From NCBI GenBank assembly GCA_934667275.1, contig CAKULK010000002.1, positions 62,001 through 126,000 on the forward strand: a DNA stretch of 64,000 bases, written 5' to 3'. Shown here one piece after another: positions 17,372-24,528 of this stretch. A program made the position numbers and the translations under genes. The notes under the pieces are model-generated. The model made no database searches, had not been told where the DNA came from, and saw nothing but the letters and a program-made list of their open reading frames with translations. This stretch comes from an uncultured Bacteroidales bacterium (GTDB lineage: Bacteria > Bacteroidota > Bacteroidia > Bacteroidales > Paludibacteraceae). Numbering within the stretch: the first letter of the stretch is position 1; each line of letters opens with the position of its first letter.

Positions 17372-19189
17372 TTATTTTTCATTCTTGATTTGCAGCACCT
17401 TCTCCCCGTCCACAATCACATATTCCGCCGCATATACCATTGTCTTCTCGGCTATCTGCCGGACCACCGAGCCGCAGTCCATACCCGCATCGTAATACCC
17501 GTAGTATTTCGGACCGCTAATCACGCATATACATGTGTATTGCGGGTTCTCCTCGGGGAAATACCCCACGAACGACATACGGTGCCTGTGGCTCTGGTAC
17601 CGTCCTTTCTCAAACAACTGCGCCGTGCCCGTTTTGCCCGCGATATGCACCAAGTCGCTTTGGGCTTTCTTCATCTTCCACGGGTTCACCGACGCCGTAC
17701 CTAAATGGTTGTCCCACACCACGTCATGCAAACACGATTGTATGTCGCGCAGCGTGGACGACCCGCATATACTGCTCTCGATGGTCTCCGTCTGGTATGT
17801 CTTTATCGTCTTGCCATTCTTCCGAACCTCACGCACAAGCACAGGCGAAATCATCTTACCCCCGTTCGCAATGCCGTTGTAGAACAGCATAGTCTGCATC
17901 GGACTCATCTCCACCGAATAGCCGTACGACATGCGCGAGATGGTCACCGTGTCGTTTGGGATGTCGATACGCGCTTGGTCGGCACCGGGAATGATGTAGT
18001 CCACACTGTCCAACAATCCCATACGGTTCAACTTGTGCACGAACTTGCGTGCGCTGCCCTTGTAACCCTCGGTGATTATCTTCGCCATGGCGATGTTGCT
18101 GCTCACCGCCAGCGCGTTGCGGATGCTGTACACCGTATCTCGCGGGTGCGAGTCGGTATGTCGGGCGTTGTAGTAGGTCCACCCTTTGCGATATACTTCC
18201 ACCGTGTCATCGATGTCAATTTTGCCGTCGTCCAATGCCGCCATCAGCGCGATGGTTTTGAACGTGGAACCGGGCTCCACGCGCGACACCACGTGGTTCA
18301 TTGCCTCATAGTACGTACCGTCTTCGGCTCTGTCCAGGTTGCACATCGCCTTTATCTCGCCTGTTGATACCTCCATGAGCGCGACGCAACCCCAATCGGC
18401 TTCCGTCTTGTTCAGCCGCTGACGCAACGCCGTTTCGCAGATGTCCATCAGGTTGGCGTCCAAGGTGGTATAGACATCGCAACCGTTCACCGCGTCTTTC
18501 ACGGGCACGTATTGCAATTTTCCCGCTACGGGTTGCCGTACACTTACGCCGTCCTCGCCGCACAGATAGGCGTCAAACCGTTTTTCGATGCCCGCGTTTC
18601 CGTGTCCCCCTTCGCCATAGATACTGCCGATGGTTCTACTGCCGAGGCTGCCGAAAGGCTTCACCCGCCGATGCAGGTCTTCATAGTGGAAACCGCTCTT
18701 GTAGTACCCGCGCCTTACGAGGGGCAACTGCTGGATTTCCTTCTTCTGTATGTAACTGATACGTCCCCTGTACAGACGTATATCCCTTTCCCTGTTGGTG
18801 CGCGCCTTGTAGGCTGTCACCATCTGCCACTTGTACTCCTGCGGCGATTTGTCGCCGATAATCCTGCTGAGCCCATCGGCAATGGAGTCCACATTCTCCC
18901 AGAACAGTTTCCCGTTGTCCATATGTAGGGCTTCCACGCGCGTGTCTATGTGTACGCTGTACTGCGGGATACTGCTGGCAAGCAACCGACCGTCCGCATC
19001 GTAGATATTCCCTCGCGTTGCGGGAATGGGCTTGGTTACGGACTCAAACTTGTCCGCAATGCTCTCCCACTGACTCCGTTCCACTGTCTGTAGCCTGCCT
19101 ATCTGAAACAACACCACACCGAACAGCATCACAATCACCACAAAGATGACTGCGAACCTCAGTATCGTATTTTTCAGATTGTCACTCAT
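17372..19189 (-). CDS. ftsI: septal peptidoglycan transpeptidase FtsI (PBP3 type)
   Basis: 605 residues. There is one N-terminal membrane helix (about 12-30), a PBP-dimer domain (ATRGNIYDADGRLLAS) and the transpeptidase domain. Active-site serine in EPGSTFKTIA, second motif SSN in AVSSNIAMAK, third motif KTG in HIAGKTGTAQLF. It cross-links septal peptidoglycan in the periplasm with FtsW. It has no C-terminal PASTA repeats, unlike many longer Bacteroidota homologues, while a stand-alone PASTA protein is encoded at 8904-9725. It lies directly upstream of murE (11-base gap). Confidence 0.95.
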   Translation of the reverse strand: MSDNLKNTILRFAVIFVVIVMLFGVVLFQIGRLQTVERSQWESIADKFESVTKPIPATRGNIYDADGRLLASSIPQYSVHIDTRVEALHMDNGKLFWENVDSIADGLSRIIGDKSPQEYKWQMVTAYKARTNRERDIRLYRGRISYIQKKEIQQLPLVRRGYYKSGFHYEDLHRRVKPFGSLGSRTIGSIYGEGGHGNAGIEKRFDAYLCGEDGVSVRQPVAGKLQYVPVKDAVNGCDVYTTLDANLMDICETALRQRLNKTEADWGCVALMEVSTGEIKAMCNLDRAEDGTYYEAMNHVVSRVEPGSTFKTIALMAALDDGKIDIDDTVEVYRKGWTYYNARHTDSHPRDTVYSIRNALAVSSNIAMAKIITEGYKGSARKFVHKLNRMGLLDSVDYIIPGADQARIDIPNDTVTISRMSYGYSVEMSPMQTMLFYNGIANGGKMISPVLVREVRKNGKTIKTYQTETIESSICGSSTLRDIQSCLHDVVWDNHLGTASVNPWKMKKAQSDLVHIAGKTGTAQLFEKGRYQSHRHRMSFVGYFPEENPQYTCICVISGPKYYGYYDAGMDCGSVVRQIAEKTMVYAAEYVIVDGEKVLQIKNEK

Positions 19190-19199
19190 ATCTTTCTCT

Positions 19200-19259
19200 T
19201 TACTCTCTACTTTCTTCTTTCAACTTCTCTAAACTCTAATCTCTAACCTCTAATCTCTC
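19200..19259. repeat. CTCTAA/CTCTC-rich repeat between ftsL and ftsI
   Basis: Degenerate AACTCTAATCTCTAACC words of the same family as the GTTGAGA repeats (opposite strand). No gene is present. Confidence 0.6.
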
Positions 19260-19571
19260 TCATTGCACCCGCACCGCGGGTACATCGCTCTCTTTCACTT
19301 TGCTTCCCCTTTTCTTCAGTTCCTCTGCCACAGCCGATTGCCGTGTCACTTCCACCAACTGCGCATTGACCGTCAGTTGCTCGAACTGCACATCTTGCAG
19401 TTCTTTCTGCAGGTCGCCCAAGTGTCTCTGCTGCCGTTGGGCTTGGTATCCCGCATAGATATACACGAATATCAGTCCGCATATCAGCAGTATCAGTTTG
19501 TACTGCCTGCGAAACCAGCCCCGCTTCAGCACATCTCCGCTAAGTATTTCCTTTATGCTGCCCTGTCTCAT
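19260..19571 (-). CDS. ftsL: FtsL-like divisome protein
   Basis: 103 residues. A cytoplasmic N-terminus and a single membrane helix (about 26-43, LILLICGLIFVYIYAGY) precede a heptad-type coiled-coil segment (about 44-90). The primary sequence is poorly conserved, as usual for FtsL. The position between rsmH and ftsI and the architecture support the call. By family it bridges FtsQ/FtsB and FtsWI. Confidence 0.85.
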   Translation of the reverse strand: MRQGSIKEILSGDVLKRGWFRRQYKLILLICGLIFVYIYAGYQAQRQQRHLGDLQKELQDVQFEQLTVNAQLVEVTRQSAVAEELKKRGSKVKESDVPAVRVQ

Positions 19572-19632
19572 CGCAACACCTTACTAATTCATGTTATTCG
19601 TCTTTATTCCTTATTCCTTACTCTTTATTCCT

Positions 19633-20730
19633 TCATTGTTTCTCCGCCACCCGCAGTTTCGCGCTCCTTGCTCTCGGATTCCGCTCCACTTCCTCTTCAC
19701 TTGCCGTAGCCCCTTTTTCTATTACTTGGAACGGTGTCAGTATGTTGCCGTAGAAATCCTTTTCGATGGTGCCGTCCAAGTTACCGGAACGCAGAAAGTT
19801 TTTCACAATCCTGTCTTCCAACGAGTGATAGGTCAGTATGGCTATCCGCCCGCCCGGACGAAGCAACTCGCGTGCTGCCAACAACATCTCCCGTAGCGCA
19901 CCCAACTCGTCGTTCACCTCTATGCGTAATGCTTGGAACATCCTCGCCAAGTCTTTCTTTGCCCATGCCGGCACCTCCACTTCCCCAAACGGAGACATCC
20001 TTAAACTGTTTCCATCGCTTGCCGCCGATAATGCCGACATCCCCCTCTTTGAGGGGGCTTGGGGGAGTGTGAGCAGTGCTGTCAGTTGCTCTGTCCTTAG
20101 AATGGGTGCGTTTTCCCTCTGCCTGACTATCCGCTGTGCCACGGCTTTGGCGTTGTTCATCTCGCCGTAGATACGGAATACGCGTGTCAGGTCTTCCTCG
20201 GAGTAGGTGTTTACGATGTCGGCTGCGGTGCGCCCGCCTTCCCGATTCATGCGCATATCCAGCGGACCGGCAAACCGGAACGAGAAGCCGCGTTCTGCCT
20301 CGTCGAAGTGATGGAAACTCACACCCAAGTCAGCCAGTAGCCCGTCTATCTCCGTTACCCCGTAATAGTCCATGAAATTCCTCAGGTAACGGAAATTACC
20401 ATGCACAAACTGCCATCGCTTGTCTTCAGACAACCGTTGGCCCCCCCCTGCCCCCTCCTTCGAGGAGGGGTATTCAGAGAATCTGCACTCTCCCCCTTTG
20501 AAGGGGGAGTTGGAGGGGGTCCTCTCATTTATATATGCGTCCATGTCCTGGTCAAACGAGAACAGTCTTCCCTTATCTCCGAGCCTGCTCATGATAGCGC
20601 GTGAGTGACCTCCGCCGCCGAAGGTAACATCCACATACGTTCCCTCGGGCTTAATATCCAAACCCCGTATCGTCTCCTCTAACATCGCCGGTATGTGGTA
20701 CACCTCACTCATATTTAAGTTCTTTGCCAT
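19633..20730 (-). CDS. rsmH: 16S rRNA (cytosine1402-N4)-methyltransferase
   Basis: 365 residues against about 310 in the family. It methylates C1402 of 16S rRNA using S-adenosylmethionine. SAM-binding DVTFGGGGHSRAIM, LLADLGVSF, GFSFRFAGPLDMRMN, FQALRIEVNDELGAL and ILTYHSLEDRIVKNF are family motifs. The extra length comes from two low-complexity insertions: residues about 69-99 (TPSNSPFKGGE..., PSSKEGAGGG) and about 220-255 (LPQAPSKRG...). Both are encoded at least partly by palindromic repeats. The frame is intact, so the protein is probably functional. Confidence 0.95.
   Translation of the reverse strand: MAKNLNMSEVYHIPAMLEETIRGLDIKPEGTYVDVTFGGGGHSRAIMSRLGDKGRLFSFDQDMDAYINERTPSNSPFKGGECRFSEYPSSKEGAGGGQRLSEDKRWQFVHGNFRYLRNFMDYYGVTEIDGLLADLGVSFHHFDEAERGFSFRFAGPLDMRMNREGGRTAADIVNTYSEEDLTRVFRIYGEMNNAKAVAQRIVRQRENAPILRTEQLTALLTLPQAPSKRGMSALSAASDGNSLRMSPFGEVEVPAWAKKDLARMFQALRIEVNDELGALREMLLAARELLRPGGRIAILTYHSLEDRIVKNFLRSGNLDGTIEKDFYGNILTPFQVIEKGATASEEEVERNPRARSAKLRVAEKQ
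20038..20070. repeat. C-rich palindromic repeat inserted in frame in rsmH (second site)
   Basis: CCCCCTCTTTGAGGGGG followed by CTTGGGGGAG; translated as LPQAPSKRGM on the coding strand. It has the same layout as the murE insertion. Confidence 0.8.
20434..20526. repeat. double palindrome inserted in frame in rsmH (first site)
   Basis: Two palindromes, CCCTCCTTCGAGGAGGGG and CTCCCCCTTTGAAGGGGGAG, lie back to back inside the gene. They encode about 30 residues between FDQDMDAYIN and DKRWQFVHGN, which are adjacent in ordinary RsmH. Confidence 0.88.
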
Positions 20731-20761
20731 ATTGCGCTATCCCCTTGTTTACTTTCTTCTT

Positions 20762-20800
20762 TCAACTGCACTCAACTCTCAACACTCAACTCTTAACTGA
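20762..20800. repeat. ACTCTCAACACTCAACTC repeat between mraZ and rsmH
   Basis: The same ACTCTCAA word family as the ileS insertion. It overlaps the last codons of mraZ and the mraZ-rsmH gap. Confidence 0.65.
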
Positions 20801-21238
20801 CATCTTCTGTCTTATGCGTTCTGCCAAATCTTTCTGCGGCATTTGCTTTTCGCGGAAGACACTTGGGCTCCACAGAGCGAAACGGTCCAGCATACCCACA
20901 AACAACACGTCCTGTTGGGCACCTATCATCTCCACGTTCTTTTTCTGGAGCAGTACGCGGCCTTGGCTGTCGGGTTCGAGTATTTCTGCCTCGGCGATGA
21001 ACTGCATCAGTATCATCTGGTCGTCAGGGTCCCACTCGTTCAGGGCATGGCGCAGTTGCCCCACTTTCTCGTTCCACACTTGTTCGGGGTAGAAGATGAT
21101 ACACGCATTGTCTGTATCTCGGCGCATGATGATACGGCGCGACTCCATCTCGCCCAGTATCTTCCTGTACCCCGCGGGGATGAATATGCGCCCTTTCTCA
21201 TCCAACCGCGCTTCGATATTGCCAATAAACGTACTCAT
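20786..21238 (-). CDS. mraZ: transcriptional regulator MraZ
   Basis: 150 residues with two SpoVT/AbrB-like repeats, seen as ARLDEKGRIFIPAGYRKIL and AEILEPDSQGRVLLQ. MraZ forms a ring-shaped oligomer that binds repeated TGGGN boxes and represses its own division and cell-wall cluster. It is the first gene of that cluster. Three TGGGG/TGGAT boxes at 10-bp spacing lie immediately upstream, a direct sign of autoregulation. Confidence 0.96.
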   Translation of the reverse strand: MSTFIGNIEARLDEKGRIFIPAGYRKILGEMESRRIIMRRDTDNACIIFYPEQVWNEKVGQLRHALNEWDPDDQMILMQFIAEAEILEPDSQGRVLLQKKNVEMIGAQQDVLFVGMLDRFALWSPSVFREKQMPQKDLAERIRQKMSVKS

Positions 21239-21281
21239 ATCAGTAATTTACCTCATTTCCGCCGCAAAGTTACAAAAAATA

Positions 21282-21306
21282 ATCCATATATCCCCACTAT
21301 TCCCCA
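21282..21306 (-). promoter_or_regulatory. MraZ operator: three TGGGN-type boxes, 10-bp period
   Basis: On the minus strand TGGGG (21302-21306), TGGGG (21292-21296) and TGGAT (21282-21286) are separated by exactly 5 bases each. This is the arrangement known for MraZ operators. They overlap the place where the -33 element of the mraZ promoter should lie (its -7 TAACTTTG is at 21265-21272 and no clear TTG is found), so bound MraZ would block the promoter. Confidence 0.85.
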
Positions 21307-21326
21307 CTAAATTTTTGTCAGTACTG

Positions 21327-21381
21327 TTATCAGCATATTATCAACATGTTTATCAACAACCTACAATGCTAATTATCAACC
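21327..21381 (+). promoter_or_regulatory. four phased DnaA-box-like words
   Basis: TTATCAGCA (21327), TTATCAACA (21338), TTATCAACA (21350) and TTATCAACC (21373): each is close to the DnaA box TTATCCACA, with starts 11, 12 and 23 bases apart, about one, one and two helical turns. The surrounding sequence is A+T-rich. Confidence 0.4.
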
Positions 21382-21480
21382 ATTTATACTGTTTTTCAAA
21401 ACCGGTGGGGAAAAGTGATATATTTCTGATGAATTTTTCATCTTCCTGTGAGGAAAAAAGCAATAAAAATGGCGATGTCT

Positions 21481-21511
21481 TTGTATAATTCGGAAAAAAG
21501 CAGTACCTTTG
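21481..21511 (+). promoter_or_regulatory. promoter of the sigma-54 activator operon
   Basis: TTG at 21481-21483 and TACCTTTG at 21504-21511, first bases 23 apart. It is followed by the perfect dyad TCTGCCAAGTTGGCAGA (21512-21528) at the expected transcript start. Confidence 0.8.
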
Positions 21512-21584
21512 TCTGCCAAGTTGGCAGATGTTGCTTGGGGCAACTGGTGTAGTAAAAGTGACCATTAAACAACTATAAATAACT

Positions 21585-22814
21585 GTGGAACTAAAAGACA
21601 TTCAATCAATCAAGCAGCGGTTCGGGATTATCGGCAACAGTTCCCTGCTCAATCGCGACATTGAGGTGGCGGTGCAGGTCGCGCTGACCGACCTCAGCGT
21701 CCTCGTCACGGGCGAGAGCGGCGTGGGCAAAGAGCACTTCCCGCAAATCATACACACCTACTCCGCCCGCAAACACGGTCCGTATTTCGCCGTGAACTGC
21801 GGTGCCATCCCCGAGGGGACCATCGACAGCGAACTCTTCGGGCATGAGAAAGGTGCTTTCACGGACGCCAAAGCCGAGCGCAAAGGCTACTTCGAGATAG
21901 CCAACGGCGGTACACTGTTCCTCGACGAGGTGGGCGAACTGCCGTTGCAGACGCAGGTGCGCCTCTTGCGCGTCCTCGAGACGGGTGAGTTTATCCGTAT
22001 GGGTGCCAGTCAGGTGCAGAAAACCAACGTGCGCGTGGTGGCTGCCACCAACCTCGACATGAAACGCGCCATCAGCGAGGGGCGTTTCCGCGAGGACCTC
22101 TACTACCGCCTCAACACGGTGGAAATCAAAGTGCCCGCCCTCCGCGAGCGCAAAGATGACATCCCCCTACTCTTCCGCAAATTCGTGGTGGACTTCTCCG
22201 ACAAGTATCGTATGCCGCCCATCCGCCTGACCGATGAGGCGACGCAACTCCTCAAGAACTACTACTGGAACGGCAATATCCGCCAACTGAAGAACGTTGC
22301 CGAGCAGATAAGCATCATCGAGCAGAGCCGCGAAATCACGGCGGACACGTTGCGCAAGTATTTGCCTGCCAATGAGTTGCAGAGCGGACTCACACTGCTG
22401 CACCCGCAGGCATCAGGCGACAACTTCATGAACGAGCGCGAGATACTGTATAAGGTGCTTTTCGACATGAAACGCGACATGACCGAGATGCGCCAGCAAC
22501 TCAACGGGCTCCTCAACGGCACGCAGCAGCCTGCCCACCGCAGTACGGATGTGGTGGTGTCGCACCAGGACTTCGAACCCGTGGAGGAGGTGCACGCCGA
22601 GATGCCGACGCGCATCGTGCACCAGCCCGAAGAGGTGCAGGTGGTTGCCGAGCAGCCCGCCCAAGCCCCCAAGCCCGCCACCATGGAGGACATCGAGCGC
22701 GAGAGCATCCGTCAGGCGTTGTCGCGCAACGGGAACAGCCGCAAGGCGGCAGCCGCCGAGTTGCTCATCTCCGAGCGCACCCTCTACCGCAAGATAAAAG
22801 AGTACAACCTGTAA
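21585..22814 (+). CDS. sigma-54-dependent transcriptional activator without receiver domain
   Basis: 409 residues starting with GTG. A very short N-terminus leads straight into the AAA+ domain (about 15-240): Walker A GESGVGKEHF, Walker B GGTLFLDEVGELP, sensor region NVRVVAATNLD. The sigma-54 contact loop reads GAFTDA instead of GAFTGA. A long variable linker (about 275-360) with Glu/Gln/Pro-rich sequence separates it from a C-terminal Fis-type helix-turn-helix (IRQALSRNGNSRKAAAAELLISERTLYRKIKEYNL region). It has no sensory domain, so it is probably controlled by level or partner. lptE follows after 9 bases. Confidence 0.92.
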   Translation: MELKDIQSIKQRFGIIGNSSLLNRDIEVAVQVALTDLSVLVTGESGVGKEHFPQIIHTYSARKHGPYFAVNCGAIPEGTIDSELFGHEKGAFTDAKAERKGYFEIANGGTLFLDEVGELPLQTQVRLLRVLETGEFIRMGASQVQKTNVRVVAATNLDMKRAISEGRFREDLYYRLNTVEIKVPALRERKDDIPLLFRKFVVDFSDKYRMPPIRLTDEATQLLKNYYWNGNIRQLKNVAEQISIIEQSREITADTLRKYLPANELQSGLTLLHPQASGDNFMNEREILYKVLFDMKRDMTEMRQQLNGLLNGTQQPAHRSTDVVVSHQDFEPVEEVHAEMPTRIVHQPEEVQVVAEQPAQAPKPATMEDIERESIRQALSRNGNSRKAAAAELLISERTLYRKIKEYNL

Positions 22815-22823
22815 GCACCCGAT

Positions 22824-23336
22824 ATGAGCAACGCATTGAAAACCTGCCTGTTAGTCGCATTGGCGATAACCATGAACGGGTGCAGCATCAGTTATAAGTT
22901 CAACGGTGCCAGCATCGACTACTCGAAGACCCGCAGCATCTCCGTGGCGGACTTCCCCAACAATGCTGCCTTGGTGTATGCCCCCCTCAGCAACAACCTC
23001 AGCGACGCCATTCGCGACATCTACCAACGGCAGACACGCCTTGAGGTACTGCGGCGCGGCGGAAACCTGGAGTTGGAGGGCGAGATAACGGGCTACACCC
23101 TGACCCCGATGGCAGTCTCCGCGGACAGTTATGCTGCCGAAACCAAACTCACGCTCACGGTGCGCGTGCGCTTCACCAACAACGTGGCGCCCGAAGAGAG
23201 TTTTGAGAAGACATACTCCGCTTACCAGACCTTTGACTCTTCGCGTATGCTCAACGATGTGCAGGACGAACTTTGCAACACCATGATTACCGAGATAGCG
23301 GAGAGTATTTACAACGATACGGTGGCAAAATGGTAA
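22824..23336 (+). CDS. lptE: LPS-assembly lipoprotein, Bacteroidota LptE type
   Basis: 170 residues. Lipoprotein signal with lipobox region TMNGCSISYKF. The mature part follows the Bacteroidota LptE pattern (ISVADFPNNAALV, LSDAIRDIYQRQTRLEVLRRGGNLELEGEITGY split over two strands and a helix). It is thought to support LptD in moving lipopolysaccharide to the outer leaflet. It is coupled to the sigma-54 activator, and secG follows with its own promoter; this order is usual in Bacteroidales. Confidence 0.88.
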   Translation: MSNALKTCLLVALAITMNGCSISYKFNGASIDYSKTRSISVADFPNNAALVYAPLSNNLSDAIRDIYQRQTRLEVLRRGGNLELEGEITGYTLTPMAVSADSYAAETKLTLTVRVRFTNNVAPEESFEKTYSAYQTFDSSRMLNDVQDELCNTMITEIAESIYNDTVAKW

Positions 23337-23342
23337 AATAAT

Positions 23343-23373
23343 TTGCGTAGTCCGAAAAAATATAGTACCTTTG
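23343..23373 (+). promoter_or_regulatory. secG promoter
   Basis: TTG at 23343-23345 and TACCTTTG at 23366-23373, first bases 23 apart, directly after the lptE stop. Confidence 0.78.
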
Positions 23374-23414
23374 CGGGCTAATTGGCTGGAAATTAACTTA
23401 AAAACAAAGATATT

Positions 23415-23753
23415 ATGTACATTCTATTTACAATCCTGATTGTGATAGCAGCGGTATTGCTGATTCTGCTTGTTCTGGTTCAGAACAGCAAGGGCGGCGG
23501 TTTGGCTGCAGGTTTCGCAAGTGGCAACCAAGTGATGGGTGCACCCAAGACGGCAGACTTCCTTGAGAAAGCAAGTTGGACGTTGGCAGGTATCATTGTG
23601 GTACTCAGCATCTTAGCCGTAGGCGTTAAGAAAGGTCAGAAGGTTGTTTCCGACGACGAGAGTGCCATCACCGAGCAGGTGCAGCAGGCTTACGACGCAG
23701 AGCAACAGGCTGCAGCAGTGCCCGAGTTCAACGGCGACGAGGAGCAGGAGTAA
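23415..23753 (+). CDS. secG: preprotein translocase subunit SecG
   Basis: 112 residues. Two membrane helices (about 1-22 and 52-70) flank the conserved cytoplasmic loop VQNSKGGGLAAGF. It associates with SecYE in the cytoplasmic membrane and assists SecA-driven export. The C-terminus is extended by an acidic, Gln/Ala-rich tail. It is convergent with the glycosyltransferase gene (25-base gap). Confidence 0.95.
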   Translation: MYILFTILIVIAAVLLILLVLVQNSKGGGLAAGFASGNQVMGAPKTADFLEKASWTLAGIIVVLSILAVGVKKGQKVVSDDESAITEQVQQAYDAEQQAAAVPEFNGDEEQE

Positions 23754-23778
23754 TCATTGGCTACCGGTGCCGCGCGCA

Positions 23779-24528
23779 CTACCACGAGCGACGGAGCAGT
23801 CCGCCCGCAAGGCAGACGAGCATATACCACGGGTATAGCAACTCCAGCAGCAATGCAGTGAATAGAGAGACTTTCGGGTCTCTCTTTTTTATCAATGTGT
23901 ATTCAATGGGAAACTTGACGAGCAGCACCGCGGGGCACAACACTTGCAGTACGTTTGCCGTTGCCACCAGCGTCCCGCAACGGATAATGTCGCCATCGGT
24001 GTAGTGCGGAGCCTTGCCCGCCCAGCGCATTCGTTGCCGCCAAAAGGCACGCCATGTGGTCTCGGGGCGTACCACTGCCGTATATTGCGGCGCATCCGCC
24101 ACCTCGATACGCAGACCCCTGCGCTTGAACGACTCCAACAGAAACATATCGTCTCCGCTGGGGATATCCAAATGCAAATCTGGGTATGACTCTAACCAAC
24201 GTTGCCTCCGCACAATCATATTCGCACCGCTGCACATCACCGCCCTGCCCCGTAGGGCGGATGTTATGGTAAGTTGCTGAATGGCAGCGTATTCCGCTAT
24301 CTGCAATCGCTCCGGCAAGGTCGGATTTTCGCGCGTTGACTCCATACGGAGTGGCAATATCAGCAGGTCGGCATCCGTCTCGGGCACCGCTATGGGCGGC
24401 ACAATATCATCATCTTGCAACCAGACGAACTCCGTACTCGCTGCCGAAATCAGTTTGTGCAAAGCGAACTTTTTGCCTTTGCCCTCGTCATTGATACCGC
24501 GGCGCGGCACTATGGTTGTAACTTGCAT
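23779..24528 (-). CDS. glycosyltransferase family 2 membrane protein
   Basis: 249 residues from ATG at 24528 (MQVTTIVPRRGINDEG). The frame is open further upstream to 24726, but that part lies wholly inside aroA and encodes no GT2 sequence. Motifs: DxD-type LQDDDIVPP, SGDDMFLLE and QxxRW as RQRMRWAGK, then two C-terminal membrane helices. The usual N-terminal nucleotide-binding strand is largely missing, so it is a short form. The acceptor is unknown. It overlaps the end of aroA by 19 bases and ends a six-gene minus-strand run. Confidence 0.75.
   Translation of the reverse strand: MQVTTIVPRRGINDEGKGKKFALHKLISAASTEFVWLQDDDIVPPIAVPETDADLLILPLRMESTRENPTLPERLQIAEYAAIQQLTITSALRGRAVMCSGANMIVRRQRWLESYPDLHLDIPSGDDMFLLESFKRRGLRIEVADAPQYTAVVRPETTWRAFWRQRMRWAGKAPHYTDGDIIRCGTLVATANVLQVLCPAVLLVKFPIEYTLIKKRDPKVSLFTALLLELLYPWYMLVCLAGGLLRRSW

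Larger units (their letters stand above)
21239..21584. other. mraZ / sigma-54 activator divergent region
   Basis: 346 A+T-rich bases without a gene. From left to right it holds the mraZ -7 element (TAACTTTG, minus, 21265-21272), the MraZ operator (21282-21306), a cluster of DnaA-box-like words (21327-21381), the activator promoter (21481-21511) and two leader dyads (21512-21528 and about 21530-21547). Confidence 0.8.
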
